DNA of 64,000 nucleotides from Sphagnum compactum. Its lineage: Eukaryota; Bryophyta; Sphagnopsida; Sphagnales. Position numbers and translations under genes: made by a program. Shown piece after piece: positions 47,851 through 62,104 of this stretch. Every line of letters begins with the position of its first letter. The stretch's first letter is position 1. Under the pieces are notes generated by a model, which was given only the letters and a program-made list of their open reading frames with translations, was not told the DNA's origin and searched no databases. The stretch covers positions 7,502,001 through 7,566,000 of the forward strand of contig OZ234497.1 of NCBI GenBank assembly GCA_965153455.1. The letters run 5' to 3'.

Positions 47851-48542
47851 CGAAAAGTAGACTGCCTAACCAGAAAGCTCACAGCACGAAATGAAAAATT
47901 ATTTCTCACGTCCTCACTCCTCACCCCGTGGATTTTAGAGTAATCAACATATCACAACTGAAAATTATCGAGATCTATCTATGAAGGAAGGTAGTTTGTT
48001 TTGTTTTGTATTGTAGTTATGAGATCCACCGAACTGGGATGCTTCAGATCGTGTTCTTGGTGTCTTCGAAAGCTCTCGTCAAGGAGGGGTGTATGGGCTT
48101 GGTTCCATGACATTAGACGTGTGGTGCAAAAGTTTTTGAATATTGAATGATTTTTTCACTGAAAATTAAATTAAATTGTAGCTGAAAATTTCAGAGGAAT
48201 TGGAATGTGCCTTCGGTGTGTTGTTGGAAAGATCTTGATGAGAGGATTTAACGGAATTTATTTGGTAAGATTTGGATTCAGAATGTTGAGAGATATTGAT
48301 TTTTAAGTGATTTCTGCCACTGAAAATTCAAACAAATTCCAAAAAACCAGGTTTTTGGAAGGAAAAATCAGTTGAGGACGTGGTGATACTTGGGCCAATG
48401 GAACAGGCCACACTAGTTATTATGAAAAGCAAATGGATGTCCTCTACGATATGTATCAATTAAATTCTTTCCTGATATACTTGCCATTTAACATGCCTAT
48501 CTTGGGTTTGTTTTTGTTGGGGGAAAAGCTGGGGATTGTAGT

Positions 48543-49395
48543 CAGGGTTGTGCGTGTAAGTGTCAATAGCCGTATATAGAGTGTGTAAATCCAATGTAAT
48601 GTAAATCATTGACACTTACACATCCAAATTTTTTACACTTATCCTGTTGCAGTGTACATATATATTTTTACACTTACACGAGGCCATTGTAAATCTAAGT
48701 CAAATACACTTAACACGGCCCATGTAAATGTTTTGAGGCATGTAAGTGTAAATACTAAAATTATTTGTAAAGTCACCCGGTCTTCGGGCCTCCTTTCACC
48801 CCAAACCCTTCTTTCAGGGGTATCCACAAACTAAGGAATTTCTTAAAATCTGGGAATGAAATGCTGAAAATCAGCATTTAATGCACAAGGTTCAAGATAA
48901 TTATAGTAGCTTTACAAAGTAGGAGCAGTGAAAATATATGCAGCAATAATGAAGGCGCTAAAGAAAAAGGAAAGACAGGGTGAAACTCAGTTCACCACAA
49001 AAACTGAGGTCCCCCTACCCTTAATGATTCTAGTGTTTTTTATTTTTTTGAATCTCACCTTATTTATGATCAAACTTAGGGTTCTAGTGTTGTTTTCCTT
49101 ACTTTATAGATAATTTTATTATATATATTTAATGACCAGACCTTCTTGCAAATTCATATGAATTGGTTGTGGGTGTATATTTTTGATGGTTTTTTTTTTT
49201 TTTGGTGCAATGGGCCATTTAGCTGACTTATCTTCAAAAACATTATGAAATCTCCCCTCCCCAAGTAAAAATCACATTTTTTACATTGTTATATATTTAC
49301 ATTGTTTTATCGGACCGCATAAACTATATATAAATATTTTTATTTTTACACTCACACGGAGTGTAAGTCCTAAACCATTTACAGGCACAACACTG
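48543..49395. mobile_element. hAT-like MITE, ~853 bp
   Basis: Left terminus CAGGGTTGTGCGTGTAAGTG and right terminus on the minus strand CAGTGTTGTGCCTGTAAATG match at 17 of 20. Subterminal regions are packed with TGTAAGTGT/ACACTTACA words in both orientations (48555-48760 and 49335-49375). No transposase frame. The flanking 8-mers do not match, so the target duplication is lost or the ends are misjudged by a few bases. Confidence 0.55.
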
Positions 49396-51934
49396 GCCCT
49401 AACCCACTTTCATGCTATTTCAAAGCTGTTCTTCGTCCACAGTACAGTGAACAGGCCAATTTTTTTCTTACCTCTGCTGGACCTACGCTTAGGTAATTTG
49501 AATGTAGAAGACTTTGATCAGAAAAGTAACCAAGAAAATACAACTAGGTCTCGAGCTCTCACCTCTCACTCACAAATTGGTTTCAAGTTCAAGCTAATCG
49601 TTTACCCCCAAACTCTTACACTGATACGAAGTCCCATCCAGTGTGGTCCAGGTCACTGAATTTTTAATGAATCAATTGGTTCGGGTTCTTTACATATTCC
49701 AGAATCAGAGGACCATCAGAGAACCCGGGAGAGACCCATAAGTTCTGGTTCCTTGAAAAAAATTCAGAATCAAAGAATCAAAAACTAGTGGTTTCCATTA
49801 AAGTTATCCATAAAATCACCTTCTCTTTCACCCCCTATCCCCTCTGCTTTTCAACCCTCATCCCCTCTTTCCGCAAAGTAAGGAAATGCTATTAAATCTT
49901 AGTATGAAATGCTGAAACTCAGCACTTAATGCACAAGGTTCGAGAGTAATTATAATAGTTGTACAGGTAGTAGCAGTGAAAATGTATGTAGCAGCAGTGG
50001 AGGCGCTCATGAAAGAGGGGTGGAACTCAGTTTACCACCAAAGTTGGTGGAAAAACTAGTTTGGGTCCCAGTTATTTTGTCTTGCAAAATTTCAATTCCA
50101 GTTGCGCATTCATGCCTTATTATTATGACGAAACTGGCCGTTCTTGCCCCCTAATCGCCTGCCTTTACCGATAACTTTATTATCTCAAAAAACCTTAAAG
50201 AACCAGTGGTTTTCATGAAGGAACCAGCAAAAAAATGGATGGTTCTATGAACTAATTTTTGGACTTTTTCATATTTTTTATAACCATAGCTCTGTATCAA
50301 AACCAATTTTTTGAATATTTTGAGAACCTTTGAGTATCTGTTCCTCGCTCGAAGACAATGAAGTTTTCATCCCCCTCTCTCCCTCCCAAAAAGAAACATA
50401 TCTATTAAGAATCTCTAATTAAGAAGGTGGTAAGGGGATGAACTAAAATAATAAACTAACCCTAACAATCTCCCATTCACACAAAAGGCCTAAAAATCTA
50501 GAAACTGACTTGGCAAACATTGACATGGCATTGGGGTTTAGAGTGGGGGTAAACGAGTTGGGATATCTTGACCCCACGAATAAATAAATATCTTAGTTGT
50601 TTCTAGATTTGGGATCAAGTTAGGGTGAAATAAGGAGGTTAGTTTGGCTGCTTAATTTCATGTTCACAAGAGCTTCTAATGTTGTTCTGGCCAGCATACT
50701 CTCTTTCATGTGAGAGAGCGTGCAGAATGGTGGGCAACAACAAATTTTTCAACCTACACAAATTGCCCAAAATTATTTGACACAATAAAAGGTCTCCAAC
50801 CTCTCAAAGTTTTTTGAGCATCACAATTTTCTCCAGAGTGCCCAACATATTTTGGCACAAATGAAAACTTTCTTCAACCTTTATAAGGTGCCCAAAATTT
50901 TCAGGCAGAAATGTTTTTCCCAAAATGCCCAAAATTTTCAAGCATCAGGATTTGTCCAGAGTGTTGTGCCCAAAATTGTGGGCAGAAATGAAAATTTTAA
51001 TCCTATATAATCTTCCCAGGCAGCTTACAAATTCCACAAAAATGCCCAAAATTTTTGGAGCGTCGTGGAAAACAAATTTTCCTGAATCTTTTTTAGCACC
51101 AAGAATTTTTGACTTCCCATAGTTTTTAGCCGAAATGAAAAAAGTTCAACCTATACAATCTGTGCAAAATATAAGGCAACATAAAAATTCCCAAACTACC
51201 AAAATGTATTCAAGCATCCAGGAAAAAAAATTCTCTAGAATTCTCCATAATGCCCAATTAATTTGGGCAGCATAAAAAAGTCCTAAGTTTCCCCAAGGTA
51301 CCCAAACTTTTAGCATAGTTTGCAAAGCCTCTCAAATGTAAACGGTTCAATGTAGGGTTAAAATAGCCACCCAAAAGATGGGTTCAATGGATAAGGTTTA
51401 GGTAGGAGTAGGTGCAATCCAACACAAAAATTAGATAAAATAATTTTACACAATGCATTTCTCAATTTTTTCTTCATATGATCACATTTTATCTCATATG
51501 CATATTGGCCATAGTTGAATTCTCATCAACTATTAAAATGTGAATTTTATTTCTTCAATTTAAAAATAAACTACTCTCTTTCTATTTGACTTTATTCTTC
51601 TTTATTTCCACAATTTTTTTGAAGAGTTCTCAAAGTTTTCTAAATTTCTTCCATTGGTTCTCATGTGTGACACACACGTTCCTTAACATCGCCTACGATG
51701 TTTTCTCTTTTACCAATATTGCTAGCTAGTTAGAATTTTTTATTCTTATTTTCAAATTCCTTCTTTTTAATTTCTTCTTCAAAAATCAATTTATTTATTT
51801 ATGTTGGTATATGAAGGGGGAAAATCAGGTAGATGTTGTACATTATTTTCACTCTTTTTTTTCTTTTTTTTTAGGAGTTTGTGGAAAGAGAATCCTGATT
51901 ATTAAAAAATGAAAGCTTTTTTGTTTTCTTCAAG
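49396..51934. other. AT-rich intergenic sequence, no gene seen
   Basis: 49660-50340 contains repeated GAACCAGTGGTTTYCAT and GGTTCYTT-like words that resemble hAT debris. 50690-51300 repeats short phrases such as TGCCCAAAATTTT...GGCA at irregular spacing, suggesting an old degenerate repeat. No coding sequence is supported. Confidence 0.4.
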
Positions 51935-52095
51935 GACCATATGCAACGTGCCAACCACCAGTTTCTATAACTTGTGGTCTTTTTTGTTGTTTTTTATTTT
52001 TCTGGGGACCATATGCAACATGCCAACCACTGGTTTCTATAACTTGTGGTCTTTTTTGTTTTGTTTTTGTTTTTTTGGGGACCATATGCAACCCA
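51935..52095 (+). repeat. Tandem repeat, 72-73-bp unit, 2.2 copies
   Basis: GACCATATGCAAC begins at 51935, 52007 and 52080. Each full unit continues with TGCCAACCAC, GGTTTCTATAACTTGTGG and a T-rich tract. A related GACCACATGCAA occurs alone at about 52731. Confidence 0.85.
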
Positions 52096-55000
52096 TCAGC
52101 TACAAGGTTTCAATACAACAACTACTGATGGTTTAGGTACATGGAAGTAATTTTTCATATTAATGCACAAAAAGTAATGTGTATTTCCTTTGTGTATAGA
52201 GCTCATTCATATTTGGTTTTATATTTTTAAATAATCTTCAAATTGTAATTCAACATTCTTTTGAACATTGTCAAATCATCATTTTAGGAGATTTTAATGT
52301 TGACATTGAAAAAAATTGCGAAAAAAATAGCTATTAACTTTCATGGATAAATTCAAATTAAAATCACAATTCAATAGAAGCACCATAAAAGTTGCAATTC
52401 AATTAGATCATATATGAACGAATGTCCTTGGAGATGAATGCAATTTGGTGTAATTGAAGCCTATTGGTCATATTTTCACAAGTGAATTTATATTACATTC
52501 AAACTATTAAACACACTTTCAATGTATAACAAAAAAACCATTAATGTTTCCATTTTTTTGAAATGTAATGTATGTGACTACATGTGTGTGTACATGCTAC
52601 ATTCAACCCCCAATTGGTTTCAACATCTATTGTCATTAGATGTTTCATCATTTACTACATGAGGCTTTTGTTGGTTAATAAATGTAAAAACACTTCATGG
52701 TCTAAAGTACTATTATTCAATTATTTTCAAGGACCACATGCAAAAAGCTTTTTCATTAGGCAATCACAAGATGGAAAAAAATTTGAATATTTCTCTTTGT
52801 AGGTAGACCCACCAACATAACAACAAAATATTTTTCATTGAAAGCCCTACACCCAAAATGCAACAAAAAAAAAACATTACAATATTTGCGAGTTGCCAAA
52901 TCTTCAAACTTGTAAGTGAAACATCGTGAAAGCCAAATGGACTATAATATTTAGGAGAGAAACTTTCTTAATTCTTAATTTTTGTCCAAGTTTTGTCCAT
53001 CCATTGTTACCATTCGTTTAAAACATCTAAATATCAAGTGTTATGTGTGCATAATGTGAAACCTTTTTAGGGAAATTACTTGCACATGTAGAGTAAAAAG
53101 AGATTAAATTTATTTGTACACAAAATAGTTTCTTTACATGTTTACATTCATTTTTGATGTTGAGGGAAGGTGAGTTTGTATGACTTTAAATATTGTGGAA
53201 CTAGGTTTGAATTTGTAAATATGATTTGTTAATACAAATAAAAGAAAATGATTTTCAAAGACTCCCTTCATTTAGAAGCTAACAAATGATTGTTTGAAGT
53301 GTTGATTGACAAGCAAATACGAGAATGTGCACACCATGGGAGCCTGCTTCATTTCAAAAGTTTTTTTTAATCTAATAACAATGTAATTGGGTAAAAATAA
53401 ACTTCTATTTTGATGATTCTTCTTCTTTTCCTCCCACAACATCTTGTAAACAAATAAATTAGATGGGTAGATTGTCACAACAATTTGGAAACTATGGGTT
53501 TGACAAAATTCAAAATCATGTAAGAAGTAGCAATAGCTTAAAACAAACCCAAAAAAGAACAACGTTGCAAAGACTAGGGTAAAAAACATCTTCTGTGAAT
53601 GAAACCCCCCTCAAATGAATGGATGGACCTTAAAGTTACACATGCATGTCCATTAACTTGGGGTAATAACAAACTCTTAACCCATTTAACTTGAGTTTAT
53701 AATAATAAAAACATTTACAATACATGTTCTTTTATTTTTTAATGTAAAACATTATTTTAGGTTAAAGCTTCTCATGACAAATCCACTTGTTAATATAAGA
53801 CGGTGATCACTTTTTATTGATTGTACAATGTTAATGAATGAAAACACACTAAGGTGAACCACTTTTCACCAAACAAGGTGATGTATAACGAGTATTATAG
53901 TACGCAGTAAACTAAAATCTTGATGTTATTCTTTGGCTATCCTAAACATAAGTAAACAATGTCAAAATTTGCGACAACATTTTGGAATTCAAAGTACTTT
54001 GAATCAAAATTAATCTTGATCCAACAGTTAGATGAAGAGGATTGGATAAAATTAATGTACAGACAATATATATAACTTATAATTTCTCAACGGCTATAGG
54101 GCCTCATGTTTGTGGTTCATGAAACATTACCAAACAAAAGAAAATTGAAAAACGAATGCAATGCCCATTTATTAAAAAAATTCCTCTTTGATATGGTAGT
54201 GGGTTTTTCTTTTAAAAAAAGATATTATTATGCATTTATTGTTCAAAAATAAATAAATAAACACATTTTTTGAATGAAATTTCATCCTAAATCTTTAAAC
54301 CTTTAAATGGTCCTAGATTTAATTCATGTATATCAATATCATAAACCAAAAAAAAATTCACCCAAATTCTATTCACAACCTTAATTTGGAAGAATATATG
54401 CAATTTTTTCAAACTTTGTGACAAGTATTATTTTGTCACAAATATATTCCATACATTCAAGTTTTTCATTGTTTGTTGGATTTTTAAAAATAATTGATTA
54501 GGTTAAGTTTCAAGTTAATCAAATAATACTTAAAACAAACAAAAATAATTCAAGATGTGATGTCCATACATTACCAAAAAAATACTTGTAAAAAAATTAT
54601 ACTTGTGACTACAATTTTTGGGGTCTTAGTGTGCTTATGCCTTAATAATTTAACAAAATATGAAAATTGGTATCAAATTTTGAACTATGCGTAGATAAAT
54701 AAAATTGGACCTACCTTTTTTTTTTAAAAATCTAAGAATTGAAAATTGGGAGTCTTGAAATGTGAAGAACCAAGTCCAAAACTAAACCAAAGGTTTTATC
54801 AAATTAAGTAAAAAAAGTTGAAATCAGGTGTAACAAAAAATGAAGACGGCTGCAAGCAAGATATTTTGTACACACTTGCTATTTTGTTTTCTACTTGAAA
54901 ACACAAAAAAAAAATCTTTTAAACTTCTAACTTCTTCTAGCATTTCAAAACAAATGAAATTTTTTATTTCTTTCATGGGCATCTATAATTTCCTTTTAAC

Positions 55001-56729
55001 TTTTCAAAGCAATTTGTGTCATATCATTTGGACTTGAAAAGTACCCCAAAAATATCCCCAACAATTGCGTCATATTTTAAAGGTTGGAAATGGTTTTAGT
55101 TATGAAAAAAAAATCCATTAACCAAAAAATATATATTAAAAAATGTTCACCACATCAATATTGAGGTGCTTGAAATAACACTAAATACTTGTAAAAACAT
55201 TTCACCTACTTTCAAGTACTTGAACTTTATTTTTCAAATTGCCACAAATTTTAAGTCCCATTCAAGTATTTGCAAGTAGTTTAAAAAAATTTGATTATAA
55301 CAATTTAGCTTTTGAAGTCCATGCAAACAAGAGTTAAGAAATAATGTACCCAAAAATAATAATATTATCCCCATAAAATCATATACTTGTTAGTCCTTTT
55401 ATTTAAAAACCCCAATATTTTGTTTCTTACACTATTTTTTAGGTATACTTTACCATGTTTTCACCCTAATGTGTGAATGTCCCTACAACTTGCTATATAG
55501 TAGTTACAACTCAAATCATGTTACATGTGATATTAATTGACCTCATGGAATCAACTTTGACCATTCAACAACTCTAATAATACCCTAGTGCACATTTTTT
55601 GCCTTCCTACATTAATAACAAATCCTAACAATCTATTGATTCTATTCTATTGATCTAAATCAACCACTAATACATGATAACAATGGTGGATTTGATGGAT
55701 TAAATCTTTTTGGACATATCTTTTTAAGTTACATGATTTCACTTGGCATCAACAAGCCTGTCATTCACTCATAACCCAATGTTACCCCTTAGATACACCT
55801 AGAGAATTTTGACAAGAAAGTATTGGACATAAGCACCATTGAAAAATATCCCTTTTCCCTTACGCTTTTAGAATAGTGCATTACCCACATTCCGAAAGGT
55901 CACAACAACATTAGTTTATTCTTGAGTGCAAATCCCTAAGGTTTTCACTTTACATATTCAATACCCCATCAACTACAATGTTGATACATTTTTTAGACCA
56001 ACCACCTATCCCCTATGGATCTTTGTCACTTCCACGAAACCTACTACTTTATTCATGTTTGCAATTTTACACCATTTGATCTATGAACCCCAATACATAG
56101 TGGAAATAAATTGGAATCAAAGAAAAAAACAAAAGATATGACTGTGGACATTCTTACCAAATAGTCATCATAGAAAGAAAACAATACCAAAAGCAAAGCT
56201 TATCTCCATAGATGGGACCTCTTTTCTACAAAGAACCAAATATTTAGCTCTTTAGCAAGTAGTCCTTTTATCCCCTTCATCCCATTCCCATTCTTCAAGT
56301 TCCACTACTAACGCATCTTGCCGAATCCACCATTGCCAAAGACTATCAAGGGTGTATGTCGTCTTGGATTAGTTCACACAACACAATACCACAACTTTCC
56401 CAATGCCATTAACTTGCATCTAACAAACACAGACACTCGCAAACACCAAAAAGGAAAAAAACTCTATCAATTACCCACTCACTTGTTGCTTTCTATTTTT
56501 GGTTGCACGATCTACTTTTCATCCATTAGGTATTTATTTTGGTGAAAACACATCCATTCCATTTCATCCTACATTGGGCTGAAGGTTCTCTTGAAAAGGA
56601 ATTTTTTTCTTGATGACATCATTTTGTCCCTCATTTGTAACCCCAGATCAATTTCCAACATCTTCCTTTCTACTGATCTTAATCTAGGGAGGAAACACCA
56701 CAAAACCTTACACCCAAATCTATAAAAGA
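52096..56729. other. AT-rich intergenic sequence, no gene seen
   Basis: Only short, compositionally biased frames. No transposon ends, RNA genes or arrays recognised. Confidence 0.5.
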
Positions 56730-58020
56730 CATGGTAGAGGATATGTTGGAAGGTAACAAGACTGCTAAAATGTTTCAAGCAATGGCAATTGTTAGTATGA
56801 ATATGGGTAATTTGGGTTTAAAAGTGCACTCTTTAAAAACCAAATTAACCATAGTGGAGAGAAAGAAATAAAGATTGTTGAAGTAGATGAAGGAGTAGGA
56901 AGGTTATGAGGAGTTTTAAAACCATACAATGAGTTGAAAAAAACAGAAAATGGAAACGGAGGAAAGAATGAATGGAAAAATGCTAGAATTAACCACAAAA
57001 AATAAGGAGTTGAAGAAGAGGATGGGTGAATGGATAGTTTTACACTAGGAATGCCAAGAATTAAAGAAGAAAAGGAAACATGGAATGAAGCAAAACATGC
57101 ATATTAGAAGGCATTGATCGAATATAAACATAGGAATGAAAGATTGGAAAGAGAGAAGGACTTGTGATTGTCGGAACATGAGACCAAAAATTAGACAATT
57201 TTGAAAATGACTATACATATTATGTAAATGAAGAAAATGGTTGCAGGAGAAGAGTTCCATAAATAGAAGGCATAACATGAGAAGGAAGAAGTAGTCATGG
57301 AAGTGTATGCACTATGGAAGGAAATGATCGAACCAAAACAAAGTTGGAGGACTTACTAAAAGAAAAAAAGGATTTGGATTTAGTGTATGTTAGCAATAGA
57401 TTGGAAGAGCATGATCAATTGCTACAATATTATTTTATATTGCATCCCAAACAACAGATGGAAGATTCTAATGTTGAACCTAATGAGTGGTGGGAGTTGG
57501 CATAAGCACAATTCAAGGAGGAAATGTAGAAAAACTTGGCTACACACAAAAAGGATGAAGAAACACATAAAAGACATTTATCTACTTTCAAGAAAGCTTT
57601 TCCAACCTTTATATATCGTAGTCCAGATAGTTCAAAAACATTTAATCCAATATAGGAGGTGGAGGATGCTGAATGTAGTGGAACAACAAAGGAGAAACAT
57701 GAAGAAGAAACAAAAAATTTAAGAGGAGGACAAGATACTCCAAATGTGGAAGTTGAAGAGTAAGTATATAAAATTCACAACATGAGATAAAATTGATAGT
57801 TGATGATACTAATAAATAGAAGGAACTAGTTGAAGGTGTGGAATAGGTGATGGAGCACATACAAAAGGAAAACCAACAAGGTACAACAACACGATTGCGT
57901 GAAGTTCTAGTTCTTCAAATGAGTGTAGAAATTGAGGGCCATCCAGGAAAAGAAATTGAAGGGTAGGTAAAAGTATCAATAATTCAAGATGAACATATCA
58001 AGCCACAGAAAATCGACACA
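56730..58020 (+). other. Purine-rich stretch with coiled-coil-like frame fragments
   Basis: The plus strand is A/G-rich and its broken frames read as Lys/Glu/Met-rich, for example KTKLEDLLKEKKDLDLVYVS (57314-57400) then VEPNEWWELA (57475-57505), and TTTRLREVLVLQMSVEIEGH (57885-57945). This may be a decayed coiled-coil gene or retroelement frame next to the gypsy remnant. I cannot name it, and purine-rich DNA gives such frames easily. Confidence 0.3.
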
Positions 58021-58199
58021 ATGACTTGAAGAATAATTATTTTTTTTACTAAAGCAAGGATTTTGAGGATGGAACTAGGGTGGAGGGAGGGTAGTGTTAC
58101 CTAATGAATGGAAAATATTCAACAAGGTAGCGATTACTTAATGAGTGGTAGGGATGTAATAAGACATTTGATTAACTAAATAAGATTAAATTTTTTGAA

Positions 58200-60543
58200 T
58201 ATTTGATTTTGAATTATTTTTGGAAGGAAAAGAACTTAGGATGTAGTCCAAATAACACATCATACCCATCAATTATAACAACCATGAATTCCATCTTGCA
58301 TAAATTACTTTTCCAACATGGATTGGAAGGTCACTGATCCTTCCCATTGCCTGGGTCACCACTCTTGAAGTTGTTTTGTAAGATTTTGATCCAACAACCA
58401 AATGTATTATGCCCAATTCCCTAAGCATGCTAACAATAATCATTGACATTGAAGTTCCACTATCAACTAGCCCTTCAATAATGTTCTGTTTATGTTGATA
58501 TTCCTTAGATTGGGAACAATTGATGCCATTGTTGCGGCTTAGTCTTATTGCAACAATTCATCTCTATCCATCTTAACAACTTCACTAATCCTTCCAAATA
58601 CTCCAATTCACTTGGTATAAAGAGGATAGTTTCCATGGGGTTCATGGATATCTTCCCTTTTATGAGGTGGGATATGATCTTTGACTTCATGTTGTTGCCC
58701 ATGTCCATCCCAATTTGTATGTCACCACCATCACCTCTAGCTACAGGGATTTCAACCCTTTCAACATTGGGTGTTGCATCAACTTGCACATTCATGGGTA
58801 CCCTTCTTTAAGGTACCCTAACAGAAAACACATCATATTTGGGACCACAATCCTATTTAATTGGGCCAAAGTAGCCTTCTCATCATCAACAAAGACCTCC
58901 AAGAAATTTGTAGTAGTTCTAGTTTTGGGGCTTCGAACATTTTTTTCCAACATGTCCCATCATGCAACATAAGTTGCACTTAAAATTACAATTCTCTATT
59001 TTGTGTACCCCTCCACATTTTTGGCATTTTGGCATGGAGTTGGCATATTTTGGACAAGTCAAGTCATGGCTTGGTGATAATCTACTTTATAGATCTGGCA
59101 CCCATTGAACCTAAGATCCCCTTAATGTGGCTACTAGTTGCAATTCCATTTGTCTCTTGAAAACATTGACCAAGGAATTACCAAGTACCTCAAGGACTAT
59201 TTCTCCATTGTTGTATTTCCTTCACTCATAAATTTTTCTTGTTCTTCCTCGAGAGACTCATATGGTGTTTTTCTTAATTCTCTAAACACCTTTTCTACAT
59301 CTAAAATAACGACCAACAAAGCCTCCATGTTGACATACTCTTTAACAATGCATAATTTTTTGATTTTTGGTTTTAATTTTGAAAGAAATCTCTTCTTTTG
59401 CTCCACCTCTTTGATTTTTCTCCTAGTAATTTTTTTTCTAGTTTGTCATAGTATAACTATACCTGTTGTTTCAATTTTTACTTGATTGCATCAAGCTTCA
59501 CCGTAATTTATTTCAAATCCACAATTCCATATTTTTATTCCATGGCAACCTTTAGGGCAACCCAATCTATAGTTGTTGGCTAATTCCTCTTATACCACTC
59601 TTTTGCCTTTCCCCTCAAATTGAGGTGTGCTATCTTGAATAGTCTCACCTCATTGAAGTTTTTTACTTTTGCAGCCATCTCCAACCTTTCAATCTAGTTA
59701 ATAACATCTTCAAATTATTTTCCCCATAACAATTCATTCATGCCTTAGGGTTGGTCATCCTGTCAACCTACTCCACCTTTATTTCAATACAACTTTATGT
59801 CCTGGTGTGGGTCATCATTTAGTACAAAGAAAGACCCAACATAAAGTTATTGCAAGCCATATTGCATCTTATTTTCATGTTCAAAGTTCCAAAGCCACTA
59901 TTATTCACAATCCTTCCCTAACCTCCTAACCAAAGCCTTGGACTTTTTGCTTGTATGTTCTATCTTAACTATTTTATCCTCGACAATAAACAATTCATCA
60001 ATTCCAGAAAAGAAAAACCTTATTTTATGATGAGGTGACATAACAATTACAAGGATTCATATATTTCCTATTTTAGGAATTGCTTCATTTCTCTTGTGTA
60101 ATTCAATATTCAATGGGTTGAGCAAAGAAATTAGACAAAAAAAATTAATATGGTGATGGGTAATAGTTATCCAACTCCTGGCTCCATCACCAGTTTTTAA
60201 CTAGACATGAACTTTTAAATAAAAACCAGAATGTGATACATGGATTGCTAGGTCACTTACTTGGGCTCAGTCTAGATCCAATCCCATGATGTGAACAACA
60301 CCAAATCCTTGCAATTGCAAGATGACGACTCCATCTTTGGGTATAATGTCAAACCTTGGAAAGGGGAAGTCAAATTCACTCATGGCCTGAATTTCATCTC
60401 TATGTTATGCCTCCTCTAACTCCTCTCTTCTATTTTGGTCCATCATATTGTTGTTGGTGCTCCAATTTATCTACATCAAACATGATCCTAAATTGCAATA
60501 AAACCCTATTCAATTCCATTAAAAGAACCAGCTCTAATACCAA
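58200..60543 (-). mobile_element. Ty3/gypsy retrotransposon remnant: PBS, gag, zinc knuckles, protease
   Basis: Reading the minus strand downwards. The primer-binding site TTGGTATTAGAGC (60543-60531) is close to the initiator-Met tRNA complement. Gag at about 59760-59195 contains RLFKIAHLNLRGKAKEWYKR, KKRFLSKLKPKIKKLC and ELRKTPYESLEEEQEKFMSE. Zinc knuckles at about 59030-58935 read CQKCGGVHKIENC and CNLCCMMGHVGKKC (the second is CX2CX4HX4C). Before the protease lies NPMETILFIPSELEYLEGLV (58655-58590). The aspartic protease follows: GLVDSGTSMSM (DSG at 58464-58456), RELGIMHLVVGSKSYKT, VVTQAMGRI. Many stops and shifts make it dead. No reverse transcriptase or integrase follows; sequence changes character below 58200. 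The long terminal repeat expected just above 60543 was not delimited. Confidence 0.82.
60528..60543 (-). other. Primer-binding site (initiator-Met tRNA type)
   Basis: TTGGTATTAGAGCTGG differs by one base (T for C) from the usual plant TGGTATCAGAGC core. It marks the inner edge of the upstream long terminal repeat. Confidence 0.65.
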
Positions 60544-62104
60544 AATTAAGGGTGCAAAATAACTGCCACCAGCAACAATAATGTGCAACTTCCATAAACA
60601 AACCATGCACATTACTAAATTCTTTTTATTCATATGATCATGGAAACATAGTTTTCAATGATCAACACCACATTTTTACAACCACAACGTAACTTACTCA
60701 AAAAATAGACACTACTTCTAATAAACCTTGATGACATTTGATCGAAGAAGGTGGATCAGACTCTTTTTGTTCACTATTTTTGCCTATCAACAAGTATCAT
60801 CCCATGGTCTAGCTAATACAAAAACCCACAATGTCCAAGCCTTGTTCCTTTAATGATGAAAATCCCAACCTAATGCACCACAATTTCCCTTACTTTATGA
60901 TTCAACCAAAAACCCAATTCCTAACCCAAAAACCCTCAAGCATGGGCCATGTCAGGTAGTGAATGTTAGATTTTGTCATCCTTTCTAGTTCTCCGATTCT
61001 AGGTCAAGGAAAACACAAACATAACTACTACATTAGGTCTTACAACTTATAGACAACTGTTTCTACATATGAAAAAAAGTTTTAAATGCATCATCTTTTT
61101 GTAGAAAACAAAATCAAAAATTTCACAAAGTGGATTTAGCTTCTCCCAAGTTCTGCCTAGAGCTTCTCGCTTAAATCCTCCTTATAGCTCCTTATTGCGG
61201 TCCTCCATCACACTTCCTCCACACAATGCTTCCACACAATTCTAGCGCACCAAACTCAACAACAAACTAAGTATAGAAGATCTAGCAAGTAATGGCTTTG
61301 CTCCTACTAGTCACCATCACCATTAATATTCAATAACAAACTGCCAAAAAAGTGATGGTCACATCACGATGTAGAAAGGCACATAAAGATAAAACCCTAA
61401 AAATGTCCTACATCTTACAGGACATGCCTTTAGGTCATAGTGGGTCTAAAATGAATGGAAGTCAAGTCCTCCGGTAGCCAACCCCACCTCTACTTCTCAA
61501 CTAAGAACAAATAACCCTTGCCACCTTTGCAAACCTATTCATGGCGATTGCTTGAGAAGGAAAATGAAGAAGGTGATGATTATTGAGAGGGAATGCATTG
61601 GACATTTGACACCTAACAAATTGTAGAAGCAAATACAGGAGGATGTAGATAGTTAGATGGCAAAGAAATAATATTGAATATGCATTTCTAATTTGGCTTT
61701 CCATGGTTAGCCAAATTTAGCAAACTTTAGCAAACTTAGTCTCACATCCTTTTTTCCTATCCATCTTGTTTCGCTTTATTGTTTCACTTTTTAACCCTGA
61801 CAAGGATCATAGTATTAGTGTACTACCTGCAGCAAGGTGCCCAATAATAATAATAATATTTTTTTGTCATCTTCTTTTGGCAGTAAAAATAATAATAATT
61901 TATAATTAGACAGTATATTTAGTAATGAAGGTAGTGTGCTTGAGAGTTTCTTTCAGATTTTCAGCATGGCAGGTAGGTATTTTTCAGAATTTTAGGCGAA
62001 TTAAAAAATAATTAATTAGTGGTTAACCAGCTTAGATACTAGGATAATAGACACAGGGTGTTGGATAGGCTTGTGTGTACGTGTGTAGAAAAAATGTTAT
62101 GGCA
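60544..62104. other. Probable long-terminal-repeat region and intergenic sequence
   Basis: The upstream repeat of the gypsy remnant should end at about 60544, but I found no second copy to fix its limits. No gene is recognised; the frame at 61501-61704 (minus) has no domain. Runs of AATAATAATAATA occur near 61850-61900. Confidence 0.35.
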
